A program made the translations under genes and the position numbers. Shown here piece after piece: positions 49,495-58,542 of a stretch of DNA of 64,000 nucleotides. Location: contig JAOAPI010000123.1 in the NCBI GenBank assembly GCA_025462865.1, positions 1-64,000 of the forward strand. The letters run 5' to 3'. The first letter of the stretch is position 1; every line of letters starts with the position of its first letter. The notes below the pieces were generated by a model, which did not search any database, was not told the DNA's origin, and worked only from the letters and a program-made list of their open reading frames with translations. Origin of the DNA: Candidatus Sulfotelmatobacter sp. Its GTDB lineage: Bacteria > Acidobacteriota > Terriglobia > Terriglobales > Acidobacteriaceae.

Positions 49495-50562
49495 ATGAGT
49501 TTCCCCCACGATCCCCGTCCGATTGTAAGTCTTGAGAGCGGGACAACCTCCCAGCCAGAACAGGGTTCCGAACAGAATATGGTGAGTTTGTGGCCGACGC
49601 GTCGGCCTGCCCGGATTTTGGTAGTGGACGATCAACCCAGCATTGCAGGCTTGATGAGCCAGTTGCTTACCATGCGCGGCTATGAGGTGGTTACGGCCGT
49701 CGATGCGCAGCAGGCCCAGGCAGAGGTGCGGCGGCAGGCGCCTGACTTGATTCTGTCGGACGTGAGGATGCCGGGGAAGTCGGGTTACGATCTTTGCCGG
49801 GAACTAAAGGGTGATCCTGCAACGCGATTGATTCCTTTTGTGCTGATTACCGGCTTGACCGACAGCGCCGACAAGTTGCGCGGAATTGAAGCCGGAGCAG
49901 ACGACTTTCTGAACAAGCCGGTGCTGGCGGAAGAACTGACGGCGCGGGTGAAATCTCTGCTGCGAGTGAAGGAATTTACCGACGAACTGGAGACTGCGGA
50001 CTCTGTACTTTGCACTCTTGGGCTTAGCGTGGAGAGCCGCGATTCTTATACCGAGGGTCATTGCGAGCGCCTGGCATTGCGCGCCGCGGATTTGGGACGC
50101 CATCTGGGCCTGGACGGAGATTCGATTGTGGCTTTGCGCCGCGGCGGATACCTGCACGATCTGGGCAAGATTGCAGTGCCGGATGCGATCCTGAAAAAAG
50201 GCAGCGATCTTACCCTACAAGAGTGGGAAATCATGAAGCAGCATCCCGTGACCGGGGAGAATATCTGCAAGCCGCTGAAGTCTTTGCGGCTGGTGCTGCC
50301 CATTATTCGCCACCATCATGAGCATGCAGATGGCTCCGGCTATCCTGACGGAATGCGGGCCGGCGAGATTCCCCTGCTGGCCAGGGTCTTGCAGGTGGTT
50401 GATGTTTACGACGCGTTGCGCACGGCTCGCCCCTACAAGCCCGCCTTGTCCCATGATCGAGCCGCGCAAACCATGTGCGACGAAGCCCGCCAGGGCTTAT
50501 GGGACGCGGAACTGGTCAATGAATTCTTCAGCATGCTCGCAGAACAACGCAGCGTGGCGTGA
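49495..50562 (+). CDS. Response regulator with HD-GYP domain
   Basis: A 355-residue two-domain protein. The receiver domain (about 37-150) has RILVVDDQPSIAGLM, phospho-acceptor Asp in PDLILSDVRMPGKSGYD, and NKPVLAEELTARVKSLL. The HD-GYP domain (about 170-350) has GGYLHDLGKIAVPDAIL, MKQHPVTGENICKPL, and HHHEHADGSGYPDGMRAGEIPLLARVLQVVDVYDAL. All metal and signature residues are present, so cyclic-di-GMP phosphodiesterase activity is likely. The frame opens at 49333; the ATG at 49495 is preferred because upstream residues look non-coding. No sensor kinase is adjacent. Confidence 0.92.
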   Translation: MSFPHDPRPIVSLESGTTSQPEQGSEQNMVSLWPTRRPARILVVDDQPSIAGLMSQLLTMRGYEVVTAVDAQQAQAEVRRQAPDLILSDVRMPGKSGYDLCRELKGDPATRLIPFVLITGLTDSADKLRGIEAGADDFLNKPVLAEELTARVKSLLRVKEFTDELETADSVLCTLGLSVESRDSYTEGHCERLALRAADLGRHLGLDGDSIVALRRGGYLHDLGKIAVPDAILKKGSDLTLQEWEIMKQHPVTGENICKPLKSLRLVLPIIRHHHEHADGSGYPDGMRAGEIPLLARVLQVVDVYDALRTARPYKPALSHDRAAQTMCDEARQGLWDAELVNEFFSMLAEQRSVA

Positions 50563-50736
50563 GGCGCGGCCGGTCCTCATTATTTAAGGGTCTCATTTCC
50601 CGATTCAAATTCAGGTCTTTTAATCGGCAACCGACGTACAATGGCGAAGATATTAGGCAACAGGTCAGGGGATTGAGACATCTTAAGCATTCCCCATGCC
50701 GCGGGAAGGGCTTGCGCGGGAAACTTCGATTCGGAA

Positions 50737-51531
50737 ATGACTTATAGCATCGTCATCCCGGCCTACAACGAGGGTGAGCGTCTGGCTCCTACTCTGGAGA
50801 AGGTATTGGCCTACGTTAGCCATCAGGGGTGGGATGCCGAAGTGATTGTAGTAAATGACGGTTCGCGCGACAACACTGCCGACATAGTGCGTGAATTTGC
50901 GGCCAAACATTCTTTGCTGCGGCTTGTGGAAAATCCAGGAAACCGCGGAAAAGGGTACGCGGTCCGTAACGGGATGCTGAACGCGCGAGGCGAAATTATT
51001 GTGTTCAGCGACGCGGATCTTTCTTCGCCCATCGAAGAAATGCCGAAGTTGCTGGAATCGGTGGCAGCCGGGGCGGACATCGCGATAGGTTCGCGCTGGC
51101 TACGGTCGGAATTGCAAATCCACCGGCAATCACTGCACCGTCAGCTTTTTGGAAGAGTGTTCAATGGGTTGAACCGGATTATCCTGGGGCTGCGATTTAA
51201 GGATACGCAATGCGGCTTCAAAGCCTTCACCAGGAGGGCGGCGCAGACGATTTTGCCGCTGCAGAGGATTGAGCGCTGGGGCTTCGATCCTGAGATTTTG
51301 TTCCTGGCGCGCAAATTCGGCTTTCGCGTGGATGAAGTTGCGGTGCGCTGGGGGCATGTGGGTGGAACCAGAATTAATCCCCTGATGGATGGCGCGCGCA
51401 TGTTTCAGGAGATGGTGCGCATCCGGTGGAATGACCTTACAGGTAAATACAACAACGGTTCAGCAGTTGCCATGCAACCGGCTAAGTCCCTAGCCAAACC
51501 CCTTCCCGAGCAACCTGCGCCCAGAGCTTAG
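50737..51531 (+). CDS. Family 2 glycosyltransferase (dolichyl-phosphate-sugar synthase-like)
   Basis: A 264-residue GT2 enzyme of the Alg5/DPM1-like group: SIVIPAYNEGERLAPTLEKVL, EVIVVNDGSRDNTADIVREFA, NRGKGYAVRNGMLNARGEIIVFSDADLSSPIEEM (DxD metal site), KDTQCGFKAFTRRAAQTILPL, RIERWGFDPEILFLARK and VRWGHVGGTRINPLMDGARM. No membrane segments are obvious. It probably transfers a hexose from a nucleotide sugar to polyprenyl phosphate. Its 3' end overlaps the convergent leuB by 4 bp. Confidence 0.92.
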   Translation: MTYSIVIPAYNEGERLAPTLEKVLAYVSHQGWDAEVIVVNDGSRDNTADIVREFAAKHSLLRLVENPGNRGKGYAVRNGMLNARGEIIVFSDADLSSPIEEMPKLLESVAAGADIAIGSRWLRSELQIHRQSLHRQLFGRVFNGLNRIILGLRFKDTQCGFKAFTRRAAQTILPLQRIERWGFDPEILFLARKFGFRVDEVAVRWGHVGGTRINPLMDGARMFQEMVRIRWNDLTGKYNNGSAVAMQPAKSLAKPLPEQPAPRA

Positions 51532-52631
51532 GCTGATTTTCGTTTCGCGTCCGAAGCTAATTCCTTCACCGCTTCAATCACTCGGCGCCCCATCTCGGAA
51601 GTTGTTGTCGCCTTTTGGTTGTCTCTCGTAAGGTCCGCGGGGCGGGAGCCGCGATTCAATACGGCACTGACGGCGTTCTCGATGCAGGCCGCTTCCCGCT
51701 CCAGTTGAAACGAATGGCGCAGCAGCATTGCCGTGGAAAGAATTGCGCCAAGAGGATTCGCAATTCCTTTTCCAGCAATGTCAGGAGCGGAGCCGTGCAC
51801 CGGCTCATACACTCCGACCGGACCGCCGATGCTGGCTGAGGCCAGCAGTCCAAGCGAGCCTACGACTCCGCCCGCCTGATCCGAGAGAATATCGCCAAAC
51901 ATATTTTCGGTGAGCAGCACATCGAAATCTTTGGGACGCTGCACCAGCGACATCGCGGCGGAATCAACATACATGTGGGAAAGTTGCACGCCCGGATAAT
52001 CTTTCGCGCAGCGGGTGACCACTTCTCGCCACAGTCGCGAACATTCGAGGACATTGGCTTTGTCGACGGAGAGAACTTTCTGGCGGCGCTTCATCGCGAG
52101 ATCGAAAGCGATGCGCGCGATACGTTCGATAGCCGACTCGCCGTAAGTCATAGTGTTGGTCGCGACGCGGGAGCCGGGTATGCCCTCAATCGAGCGCGGC
52201 TCTCCGAAATAGAGGCCTCCCAGCAATTCGCGCACGATCATGATGTCGGTGCCGCGAACCAGGTCAGCGCGGAGGGGAGAACAATCTTCGAGCGCGGGAA
52301 AGCAGATCGCGGGACGAAGGTTCGCGTAGGCGCCGAGTTCGCGGCGCAAGCGCAGGAGTCCAGCTTCGGGGCGAAGGTGGCCCGGGTAGTGATCGTATGC
52401 GGGGCTTCCGACGGCGCCAAGGAGTACCGCTGAGGACGAAAGGCAAGCTTGCAGCGTGTCGGGGGGCAGCGGGTCACTGACCGCAGCAAGCGCTGCGCCG
52501 CCAATATTTTTATGTTGGAGTTGAAGCTGATGGCCGAATTCCTCCGCAATGGCTCGCAGAACGAGGACGGCTTGCCCGGTGACTTCCGGGCCGATGCCGT
52601 CGCCGGGGAGGATGGTGAGATTTAGAAGCAT
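51528..52631 (-). CDS. leuB: 3-isopropylmalate dehydrogenase
   Basis: A 367-residue enzyme oxidising 3-isopropylmalate in leucine synthesis. Motifs: LTILPGDGIGPEVTGQAVLVLRAI, LLGAVGSPAYDHYPGHLRPEAGLLRLRRELGAYANLRPA, DIMIVRELLGGLYFGEPR, VDKANVLECSRLWREVV, and ENMFGDILSDQAGGVVGSLGLLASASIG. HGSAPDIAGKGIANPLGAILSTAMLLRHSF follows. Length is normal. It lies downstream of leuA on the same strand; leuC and leuD are not in the window. Confidence 0.97.
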   Translation of the reverse strand: MLLNLTILPGDGIGPEVTGQAVLVLRAIAEEFGHQLQLQHKNIGGAALAAVSDPLPPDTLQACLSSSAVLLGAVGSPAYDHYPGHLRPEAGLLRLRRELGAYANLRPAICFPALEDCSPLRADLVRGTDIMIVRELLGGLYFGEPRSIEGIPGSRVATNTMTYGESAIERIARIAFDLAMKRRQKVLSVDKANVLECSRLWREVVTRCAKDYPGVQLSHMYVDSAAMSLVQRPKDFDVLLTENMFGDILSDQAGGVVGSLGLLASASIGGPVGVYEPVHGSAPDIAGKGIANPLGAILSTAMLLRHSFQLEREAACIENAVSAVLNRGSRPADLTRDNQKATTTSEMGRRVIEAVKELASDAKRKSA

Positions 52632-52688
52632 GCGGGATTAGTTTAGTGGAAATTCATTCCGCGGTGCTCAGCGCGCACACAAAACCTC

Positions 52689-52730
52689 CGCGCTTCGCCG
52701 GGTAGACAGCCGAAGAACGCTGTCCCCACA
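52689..52730. repeat. Composite palindromic repeat between leuA and leuB
   Basis: CGCGCTTCGCCGGGTAGACA then GCCGAAGAACGCTGTCCCCACA. The stem ACAGC/GCTGT is retained with an altered loop. Family as 12222-12266. Confidence 0.7.
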
Positions 52731-52746
52731 TTAGATCTTTGGCTGC

Positions 52747-54102
52747 TTACACGCCCCAGAGATAGTCTTCCTGTTGCTGCTCAGGATGGTCGGCGGCGAT
52801 GGGCGCGGGCACGGCGAAGGCGCTGGTTTGCGGAGCCATGGGAAATGGTTTGGAGGATTCATAGCTCGAAGGGCTGGCCGCGCCCGCCGCAGCCACTGTT
52901 GCCGAGAGCGGCTCGAACAGCGGAGTCGCGGAGCCTGCCGGCTTATGAGTGTCGCGAATCAATTCCAGCAGATGATGATCCTCGACATGCTTGATCTTGT
53001 CGGCCAGACGAACGAAACGGCGGTAGATGTCATCAAGCGCCCGGCGGTCGAACTGGTAACCGAGCTGTTCGCAACGTATGGCTAGCGCATGACGGCCAGA
53101 GTGCTTACCCAGTACGAGTTTCGAGTCGGGCACACCGACGGAGTGCGGCGTCATAATTTCGTAGGTCAAAGGATTCTTGAGCATGCCGTCCTGGTGGATG
53201 CCAGCCTCATGCGCGAATGCGTTGCGTCCCGTGATCGCCTTGTTGGGTTGCACGGGCACGCCAGTGATCTCGCTAAGCATTTGACTGGCCGGAAATATAT
53301 GTTCTCCGACGACGCCGGTCTCATAAGGATAGCGATCGTGACGGACACGCATCGTCATGACAATCTCCTCGAGAGAAGCATTGCCGGCACGTTCGCCGAT
53401 GCCATTGATGGTGCACTCGACCTGGCGCGCTCCCGCGGCGACGGCGGCCATGGTATTTGCGACCGCCATACCAAGATCGTTGTGGCAGTGGGCGGAGATA
53501 GTAACGTTCTCGATTCCCTTCACCCGGCGGCGGATGGTTGCGATCAAGTCGCCGAACTCGGAAGGCACGGTATAGCCGACGGTGTCCGGGATATTGAGCG
53601 TGGTGGCACCAGCCTCAACCACCGCGTCGAGCACCTGGCAGAGAAAGTCGGGGTCGGTGCGCGTGGCATCTTCCGGTGAAAACTCCACGTCATCGCAGAG
53701 CGATTTTGCAAAGCTTACGGATTCGCGGGCCTGCGCTAGACACGCTTCGCGGGTAATGCGCAGTTTGTACTTCAAGTGAATGTCGGAGGTAGCGAGAACG
53801 ATGTGAATACGGGGCCGAGCAGCATCTTTTAAAGCTTCCCAGGCGCGCTCGATGTCAGGACGGCAGGCTCGCGCCAGTCCGGCAATAATGGGACGGCGGA
53901 TGACCTTTGCGATGACCTTGACCGCCTCGAAATCGCCGTCAGAGGCAATGGGGAATCCAGCTTCGATCACGTCGACGCCGAGACGGTCGAGTTGATGCGC
54001 AAGGCGCAGCTTTTCCTGATGGTTCATGCTGCAACCTGGCGACTGTTCGCCATCGCGCAATGTCGTATCAAAGATGGTGATGCGGGACTGCTCTGTGGCC
54101 AT
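52747..54102 (-). CDS. leuA: 2-isopropylmalate synthase lacking the regulatory domain
   Basis: A 451-residue LeuA from the ATG at 54102. The TIM-barrel is complete: [89 protein letters not shown] and [20 protein letters not shown], then [24 protein letters not shown] and [10 protein letters not shown]. The ~130-residue C-terminal allosteric domain of standard LeuA is replaced by ~60 residues rich in Ala/Pro/Ser ending [10 protein letters not shown]. Feedback inhibition by leucine may be lost. Citramalate synthase is a less likely alternative. A LysR gene is divergent. Confidence 0.9.
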   Translation of the reverse strand: MATEQSRITIFDTTLRDGEQSPGCSMNHQEKLRLAHQLDRLGVDVIEAGFPIASDGDFEAVKVIAKVIRRPIIAGLARACRPDIERAWEALKDAARPRIHIVLATSDIHLKYKLRITREACLAQARESVSFAKSLCDDVEFSPEDATRTDPDFLCQVLDAVVEAGATTLNIPDTVGYTVPSEFGDLIATIRRRVKGIENVTISAHCHNDLGMAVANTMAAVAAGARQVECTINGIGERAGNASLEEIVMTMRVRHDRYPYETGVVGEHIFPASQMLSEITGVPVQPNKAITGRNAFAHEAGIHQDGMLKNPLTYEIMTPHSVGVPDSKLVLGKHSGRHALAIRCEQLGYQFDRRALDDIYRRFVRLADKIKHVEDHHLLELIRDTHKPAGSATPLFEPLSATVAAAGAASPSSYESSKPFPMAPQTSAFAVPAPIAADHPEQQQEDYLWGV

Positions 54103-54203
54103 GGGGAGCTTCCTTAATCTCAATCGGTAATTTAGAAGTGCTTCCAGCTCTGTTCCTAATTTCTCTATACTATGGGCGCAAGCGGCGTGAAGCAAAACTT
54201 ATA

Positions 54204-54237
54204 ATTCTTCTGCGATCATTAGTAATTCTTCTATGAT
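54204..54237. promoter_or_regulatory. Direct repeats in the leuA-lysR intergenic region
   Basis: ATTCTTCTGCGAT (54204-54216) and ATTCTTCTATGAT (54225-54237) match at 11 of 13 positions and start 21 bp apart, two helical turns. They lie between divergent promoters and are candidate binding sites of the LysR-type regulator. Confidence 0.5.
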
Positions 54238-54280
54238 AAGATTTGCTAATGGATAAGTAAGTTCTATAAGGACATGAAAG

Positions 54281-55198
54281 ATGGAACTATCCCAGCTTGA
54301 GGTTTTCCTGGCAGTGGCGCGTGAGCACCGATTTTCCAGGGCAGCCGAAAAACTACACCGCACCCAGTCCGCAGTTAGCCAGACGATCCGGAAGCTGGAA
54401 GACGAACTGGGCGAGGCCTTGTTTGATCGTTCTTCGCGGGAAGGCGTACTTACTGACGCCGGACAAGTGCTTTACGAATACGCCGAGCGGCTGCTGAATC
54501 TGCGCAAAGACGCGCATGATTCGCTGACAGAGTTGCGGGAACTGCAGAAGGGCAAGCTGGTCATTGCCGCGAACGAATTCACTGCACTTTACCTGCTCCC
54601 CGTGCTCGCGGAGTTCCGGCGGCTGCATCCCATGATCAAGATCACAGTGCAGCGGGCGCTGGGCAGCCGTATTCCGGACGATGTTCTACAGCACAGCGCG
54701 GAAGTAGGGGTGCTGTCCTATAAGCCGGAGGAACCGCGGCTGCACTCGGTGGTGGCGTATCTTGACGAACTGGTGCTGGTAGTGCCGCCCAAGCATCCAC
54801 TGGCTTCGGCACGCGAGGTGAGCATCCGGCAGCTCGGTGCTGAATCTTTTGTGGCACACATTGTGTCGTCTCCTTATCGAGAAAAAGTTTTGCAGACTTT
54901 TCAGCGGTATAAAACGCCACTGCATATGGATCTTGAACTACCGACGCTGCAGGCCATCAAACAGTTCGTTGCCATGGGTAATGGCGTGGCATTCATGCCA
55001 GAAATCAGCGTTGAGGCGGAACTTGCCCGGGGAGAGTTGGTAAGGATTCCGGTGCGCGAACTGCGCGTTCAGCGAAAGCTGCGCTTGATCTATCGCAAGG
55101 AGGCGGGACTTTCGCATGCAGGGCGGGCGCTCCTGAAAGTGGCCGAGGCGGTATCGCTGGAGCGAGCGGGACGATATCGCTTTCAGCGGGAGAGTTAG
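54281..55198 (+). CDS. LysR-family transcriptional regulator
   Basis: A 305-residue regulator. N-terminal winged HTH: MELSQLEVFLAVAREHRFSRAAEKLHRTQSAVSQTIRKLEDELGEALFDRSSREGVLTDAG. A linker helix and a periplasmic-binding-like effector domain follow (GKLVIAANEFTALYLLPVLAEFRRLHPMIKITVQRALG...). It is divergent from leuA with 178 bp between starts, so it probably controls leuA. The effector (a leucine-pathway intermediate such as 2-isopropylmalate) is inferred from context only. Confidence 0.93.
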   Translation: MELSQLEVFLAVAREHRFSRAAEKLHRTQSAVSQTIRKLEDELGEALFDRSSREGVLTDAGQVLYEYAERLLNLRKDAHDSLTELRELQKGKLVIAANEFTALYLLPVLAEFRRLHPMIKITVQRALGSRIPDDVLQHSAEVGVLSYKPEEPRLHSVVAYLDELVLVVPPKHPLASAREVSIRQLGAESFVAHIVSSPYREKVLQTFQRYKTPLHMDLELPTLQAIKQFVAMGNGVAFMPEISVEAELARGELVRIPVRELRVQRKLRLIYRKEAGLSHAGRALLKVAEAVSLERAGRYRFQRES

Positions 55199-55215
55199 GG
55201 ATGGACCTCAGCGGA

Positions 55216-55704
55216 TTAGCAATCTGCGCAAGCTTCGGTCAACTGGAACGCCGCCAGTGCTTCGTTCAGGTTGGAATGAATCTCCAGAACCGAATCCACG
55301 TTGGTAAGATCGAGCAACTCGCGCACGATCGGCGCGGGATTGGCAACTTTTAAATCCGAGTTCTGGGACTGCGCTCGAGTGTAGAGGGAAATCAGTTCTC
55401 CGATGCCGGCGCTGTCGATGGAGATGACACCGCTAAGATCGAGAACCACTTTGCCGCCACTGCGAAGAAGTTCGCCAACTACTTGCGAAAGTGCCGCTGC
55501 CTCGTCCCGATAGACGATGCGGCCCTGACAGTGGACAATCATGACGTCGCCGCGATTTCGGGTTTCCAAGCTCAGTTTCAACTTCGACTCCTTGGGTTGT
55601 AATTCGACGACAGCCAATTGATGAGGCTGCAGCCACGTTTGCCAACTCGTATTTGTAAATTGCATCGTAATAGATAGACGATCTGAGACGCGTTTCGGAA
55701 TCAT
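55216..55704 (-). CDS. STAS-domain anti-sigma factor antagonist
   Basis: A 162-residue protein from the ATG at 55704 (55665 also possible). The STAS domain begins near residue 42 (KLKLSLETRNRGDVMIVHCQGRIVYRDEAAALSQVVGELLRSGGKVVLDLSGVISIDSAGIGELISLYTRAQ). The conserved phosphorylatable Ser is in SIDSAGIG. Such proteins release sigma factors from their anti-sigma kinases. No RsbW-like kinase is nearby. The short tail ends with two cysteines (EACADC). It is convergent with the LysR gene. Confidence 0.88.
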   Translation of the reverse strand: MIPKRVSDRLSITMQFTNTSWQTWLQPHQLAVVELQPKESKLKLSLETRNRGDVMIVHCQGRIVYRDEAAALSQVVGELLRSGGKVVLDLSGVISIDSAGIGELISLYTRAQSQNSDLKVANPAPIVRELLDLTNVDSVLEIHSNLNEALAAFQLTEACADC

Positions 55705-55860
55705 GAAAAGTACGTAATTTTTAATGACGAGTGCCAGTCTTGCACTCGCACAAATTTGCGGGACTAGGCATCCTGGGCCTGCATTACACTGCATCTAACG
55801 AACTTCTCGCATTCAGGTAGAATTTGCTGCTGGCTTAATTGCCGGGGAGGACTCATTTTC

Positions 55861-56373
55861 GTGTCGAAAACCGTTGCCGTGATATTGGCATTGCTGGGTT
55901 TAATGTTGTTCCCAACGACCTCGAAAGCGCAACTGATCCCAAGTGGGAATGTTTATGCTGGCGTTGCTTATGCCGATTCTGTCGATGTTGTGAACCGCCT
56001 AACGTTCCGCGGATGGGACGGTTCGGTGGAAGCGTTTCCGTTTCATCGCTTCGCACATTTGGGGATCGTATTGGATGGCAGCGGGGTCTACCGGACCGGC
56101 GTGCGGCAATACAACATTGTAATCGGACCGCGGTTTTCCATGAATTTTGGAAACTGGCGGCCGTTCGCGCAGATAATGGGAGGAATTCAACAGACTAATT
56201 CCAGCGGTTCAACGTTCCGGCCAGCGGCGATCGACATCGGCGGTGGCGTGGATCGTAAACTTCCATTTAAGAATTTTTCCTGGCGATTGCAATTCGATTA
56301 CGTCCATACCCACTTGTTGAGCGCCAACCAAAACGAGTACCGGGGTTCGACCGGAATCGTGTGGCGTTTCTGA
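55861..56373 (+). CDS. Outer-membrane beta-barrel protein, paralogue 1
   Basis: A 170-residue protein starting with GTG at 55861; GGGGAGGA is about 10 bases upstream. Signal peptide VAVILALLGLMLFPTTSKAQ. The mature part alternates hydrophobic and polar residues in strands (GNVYAGVAYADS, FRGWDGSVEAFPF, YNIVIGPRFSMNFGNWRPFAQIMGGI, WRLQFDYVHTHLL) and ends in RGSTGIVWRF, with terminal Phe as in OmpA-like barrels of eight strands. It is followed by a paralogue. Function unknown. Confidence 0.8.
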   Translation: MSKTVAVILALLGLMLFPTTSKAQLIPSGNVYAGVAYADSVDVVNRLTFRGWDGSVEAFPFHRFAHLGIVLDGSGVYRTGVRQYNIVIGPRFSMNFGNWRPFAQIMGGIQQTNSSGSTFRPAAIDIGGGVDRKLPFKNFSWRLQFDYVHTHLLSANQNEYRGSTGIVWRF

Positions 56374-56530
56374 CACGTTCGTCTCGCAAGGACTGGTGAG
56401 AAAAACAGCCGGTCCTTTGCTCTGTATTCAATTAGCTTTTCCGCAATAGTTGTGCTCCAGATTCACTCTTCAGGCATCTAACTCTCCAACATTCTTTTTT
56501 CAGCGAACGTACACGTGAGGTCAGATCGTC

Positions 56531-57082
56531 ATGCGGAAAATCGTACTTGTCGTCTCCGCGCTAATGCTCTTCACCGTTCTTGCAAGCGCTCAGATTCCCA
56601 CCAGCGGTAACGTGTTCGTCGGATATTCTTATTACAATGCCGATCTATCTTCGTTGGGACGCTCAAGTTTCAACGGATGGACAGGATCGCTGGAAGGCAA
56701 AGTGTTGCCCTTTATCGGCATTGTGGCGGATGTTAGCGAGACTTACGGTTCTGAAAACGTGCAGATTCTCGCGTGTACGGCCCTTCTGTGTCCGAGCTCG
56801 AACATCAGCGCTCACGAGCAGAATTTTCTATTCGGACCTCGTGCTTCGGTATCCGTGGGAAAGATCCGGCCTTTTGCCGAGATTCTATTTGGAGGCGCGC
56901 ATATTGGCGCCAGAGGTGGCAGCTCCGATACGTCGTTTGCAACCGCGATCGGGGGAGGCATCGACTACAAAATTATCCGCCCGATCGCCTGGCGCTTCGA
57001 GGGCGACTACGTACAGACACGTTTCTTCGGTGCGACACAAAACAATGTGCGCTTATCCACCGGAATTGTCCTGCGATTCTAA
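56531..57082 (+). CDS. Outer-membrane beta-barrel protein, paralogue 2
   Basis: A 183-residue protein with signal peptide KIVLVVSALMLFTVLASAQ. It shares the layout of its upstream neighbour: IPTSGNVFVGYSYYNADL, FNGWTGSLEGKVLPFIGIVADVS, QNFLFGPRASVSVGKIRPFAEILFGGAH, GGGIDYKIIRPIAWRFEGDYVQTRFFG, ending LSTGIVLRF. A cysteine-containing loop (LACTALLCPSS) is unique to this copy and could form a disulphide. The two genes are a tandem duplication with strong divergence. Confidence 0.8.
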   Translation: MRKIVLVVSALMLFTVLASAQIPTSGNVFVGYSYYNADLSSLGRSSFNGWTGSLEGKVLPFIGIVADVSETYGSENVQILACTALLCPSSNISAHEQNFLFGPRASVSVGKIRPFAEILFGGAHIGARGGSSDTSFATAIGGGIDYKIIRPIAWRFEGDYVQTRFFGATQNNVRLSTGIVLRF

Positions 57083-57168
57083 AGTGAGGTTTCAAGGCCG
57101 TGTGTTGGGACTAACCTTCCTTGGACTAACCTCGAGCGCAATTGACACTGTTGCGGGCTGCTGCTCAA

Positions 57169-57780
57169 ATGGGTCGCATGCAACTGTGGACTCTGGTGCT
57201 GGTCTGGTGTCTGAATGTTCTGGTGTTGAGTTTGGCTTTGGCGATTTTTGAAATTGTCGTCGAAAAAGAAAATGGTTGGGCATCGGGAACGAATCCAAAG
57301 CGCGCCGGCAGGAAGCTATTTAGAGGGAGCTTCATCTCGGAAGTCTGCGAAAAGCCCTACCTGACTGCCTATCATCTTTTTGTTTTTCTGCTGGTTATCC
57401 CGCTCATTCTGGTTGGAGAATTGTTGCTGGTACAGGCTGTTGGCGCAGGGCACGCTTTTTTCGGTAATCTGTCTGCCAGTCCAGCAAACTACCTGACGAT
57501 GCAGATTGGCGGCGTCACTTTCATACCATTTCTTTTCCTTACATCAGCGTGGTTCTGCATCCTCGTAGTCGAAGATCTGTTGTGGTTCCTGTTGAATTGG
57601 TACTACCCAAAAAGCATGGAAGACCTATTGTCGGGAAGAATCTGGTGGCACACTCGGTGGCTTACGCTGGGCTCGATAAAAATCCCACGCTTTTATCTAA
57701 CAATTTCATTCGTTGCAATATTATTCCTGGCCGCCAGCCTTTCACCATTGTGGCTTACTCCAGCGATGAGCCTGCGATGA
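57169..57780 (+). CDS. Multi-span membrane protein of unknown function
   Basis: A 203-residue protein with about five hydrophobic spans (LWTLVLVWCLNVLVLSLALAIFEIVV; YHLFVFLLVIPLILVGELLLVQAV; TFIPFLFLTSAWFCILVVEDLLWFLL; FYLTISFVAILFLAASLSPLWL). A charged loop follows span 1 (EKENGWASGTNPKRAGRKLFRG). A DLLWFLLNWYYP-x-SMEDL motif and WWHTRW may be functional. The frame opens with TTG at 57142; the ATG at 57169 is chosen. Family not recognised. Confidence 0.65.
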   Translation: MGRMQLWTLVLVWCLNVLVLSLALAIFEIVVEKENGWASGTNPKRAGRKLFRGSFISEVCEKPYLTAYHLFVFLLVIPLILVGELLLVQAVGAGHAFFGNLSASPANYLTMQIGGVTFIPFLFLTSAWFCILVVEDLLWFLLNWYYPKSMEDLLSGRIWWHTRWLTLGSIKIPRFYLTISFVAILFLAASLSPLWLTPAMSLR

Positions 57781-57807
57781 GGAGTGGCGTCAGGCAAGCA
57801 ATCTGGA

Positions 57808-58542
57808 TTAGGTCTGCCAGTACTTGTGATCGCGCAGAAAATAATTTTGGTTCCAGTAGTTCATCGCGGTTTTCAGAAACAGCCAGCCCACGCGTAAATG
57901 TCCCAACTTCTGGAACCGGCGGTTGGTCGTGTAGACTCCTCCGCGAACGATCGCGAATCGCTTCCGCTCCACCTGCTGGCTAAGGAGATAGTCCTCGGCA
58001 AACAGAACCTGCTCGTGAAATCCGCGGAGGTCGCGGAATTTGTTTGCGTCGAACAGCATGAACATTCCGGTGGCGAAGGGATGATGGAAGCGGGAGAGAT
58101 ACTGGAACACATCATTGCCCAGGTAGAGCAACTTGTCGATCAAATTGCCGTCGCGGCAGAGAATGTTCGTGGTCACGCAATGAAGCTGCTTGCCCTCGGC
58201 CAGTTCCACGGCACGGCGAACGAGGGAAGAATGTGCCAATTCAATGTCGGCGTCGAGAAATAGAATGTATTTGCTCTCGGCATGAGCGGCCCCGAGGTTG
58301 CGGCCGACTGACGGCAATCCGCCACGGATAACGCTTACGTTCAGGCGGTCGCGGAAGCTGAGGACGATTTCTGGTGTACCGTCGGTCGAGTTGGCGTCAG
58401 CCACCAACACTCTCGTACTCGACATCTTCGAGTAGTCCTGATTCGTCAGCGAAGTCAGCAAGCGAGGAATCAGTTTCGCCTCGTTCTTGGCTGGAATCAC
58501 GATCGTCAGTTCGCTCGTGGTATTCATGCTGGTTAAAGTCAT
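57808..58542 (-). CDS. Family 2 glycosyltransferase
   Basis: A 244-residue GT2 enzyme: SELTIVIPAKNEAKLIPRLLTSLTNQDY, TRVLVADANSTDGTPEIVLSF, GGLPSVGRNLGAAHAESKYILFLDADIEL (DxD) and FATGMFMLFDANKFRDLRGFHEQVLFAEDYLLSQQV (ED acceptor motif). Strong AAGGAGG lies 8 bases before the ATG at 58542, fixing the start 146 bp inside the end of the upstream metallophosphoesterase gene. A C-terminal amphipathic segment (HLRVGWLFLKTAMNYW) may touch the membrane. Acceptor unknown. Confidence 0.9.
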   Translation of the reverse strand: MTLTSMNTTSELTIVIPAKNEAKLIPRLLTSLTNQDYSKMSSTRVLVADANSTDGTPEIVLSFRDRLNVSVIRGGLPSVGRNLGAAHAESKYILFLDADIELAHSSLVRRAVELAEGKQLHCVTTNILCRDGNLIDKLLYLGNDVFQYLSRFHHPFATGMFMLFDANKFRDLRGFHEQVLFAEDYLLSQQVERKRFAIVRGGVYTTNRRFQKLGHLRVGWLFLKTAMNYWNQNYFLRDHKYWQT

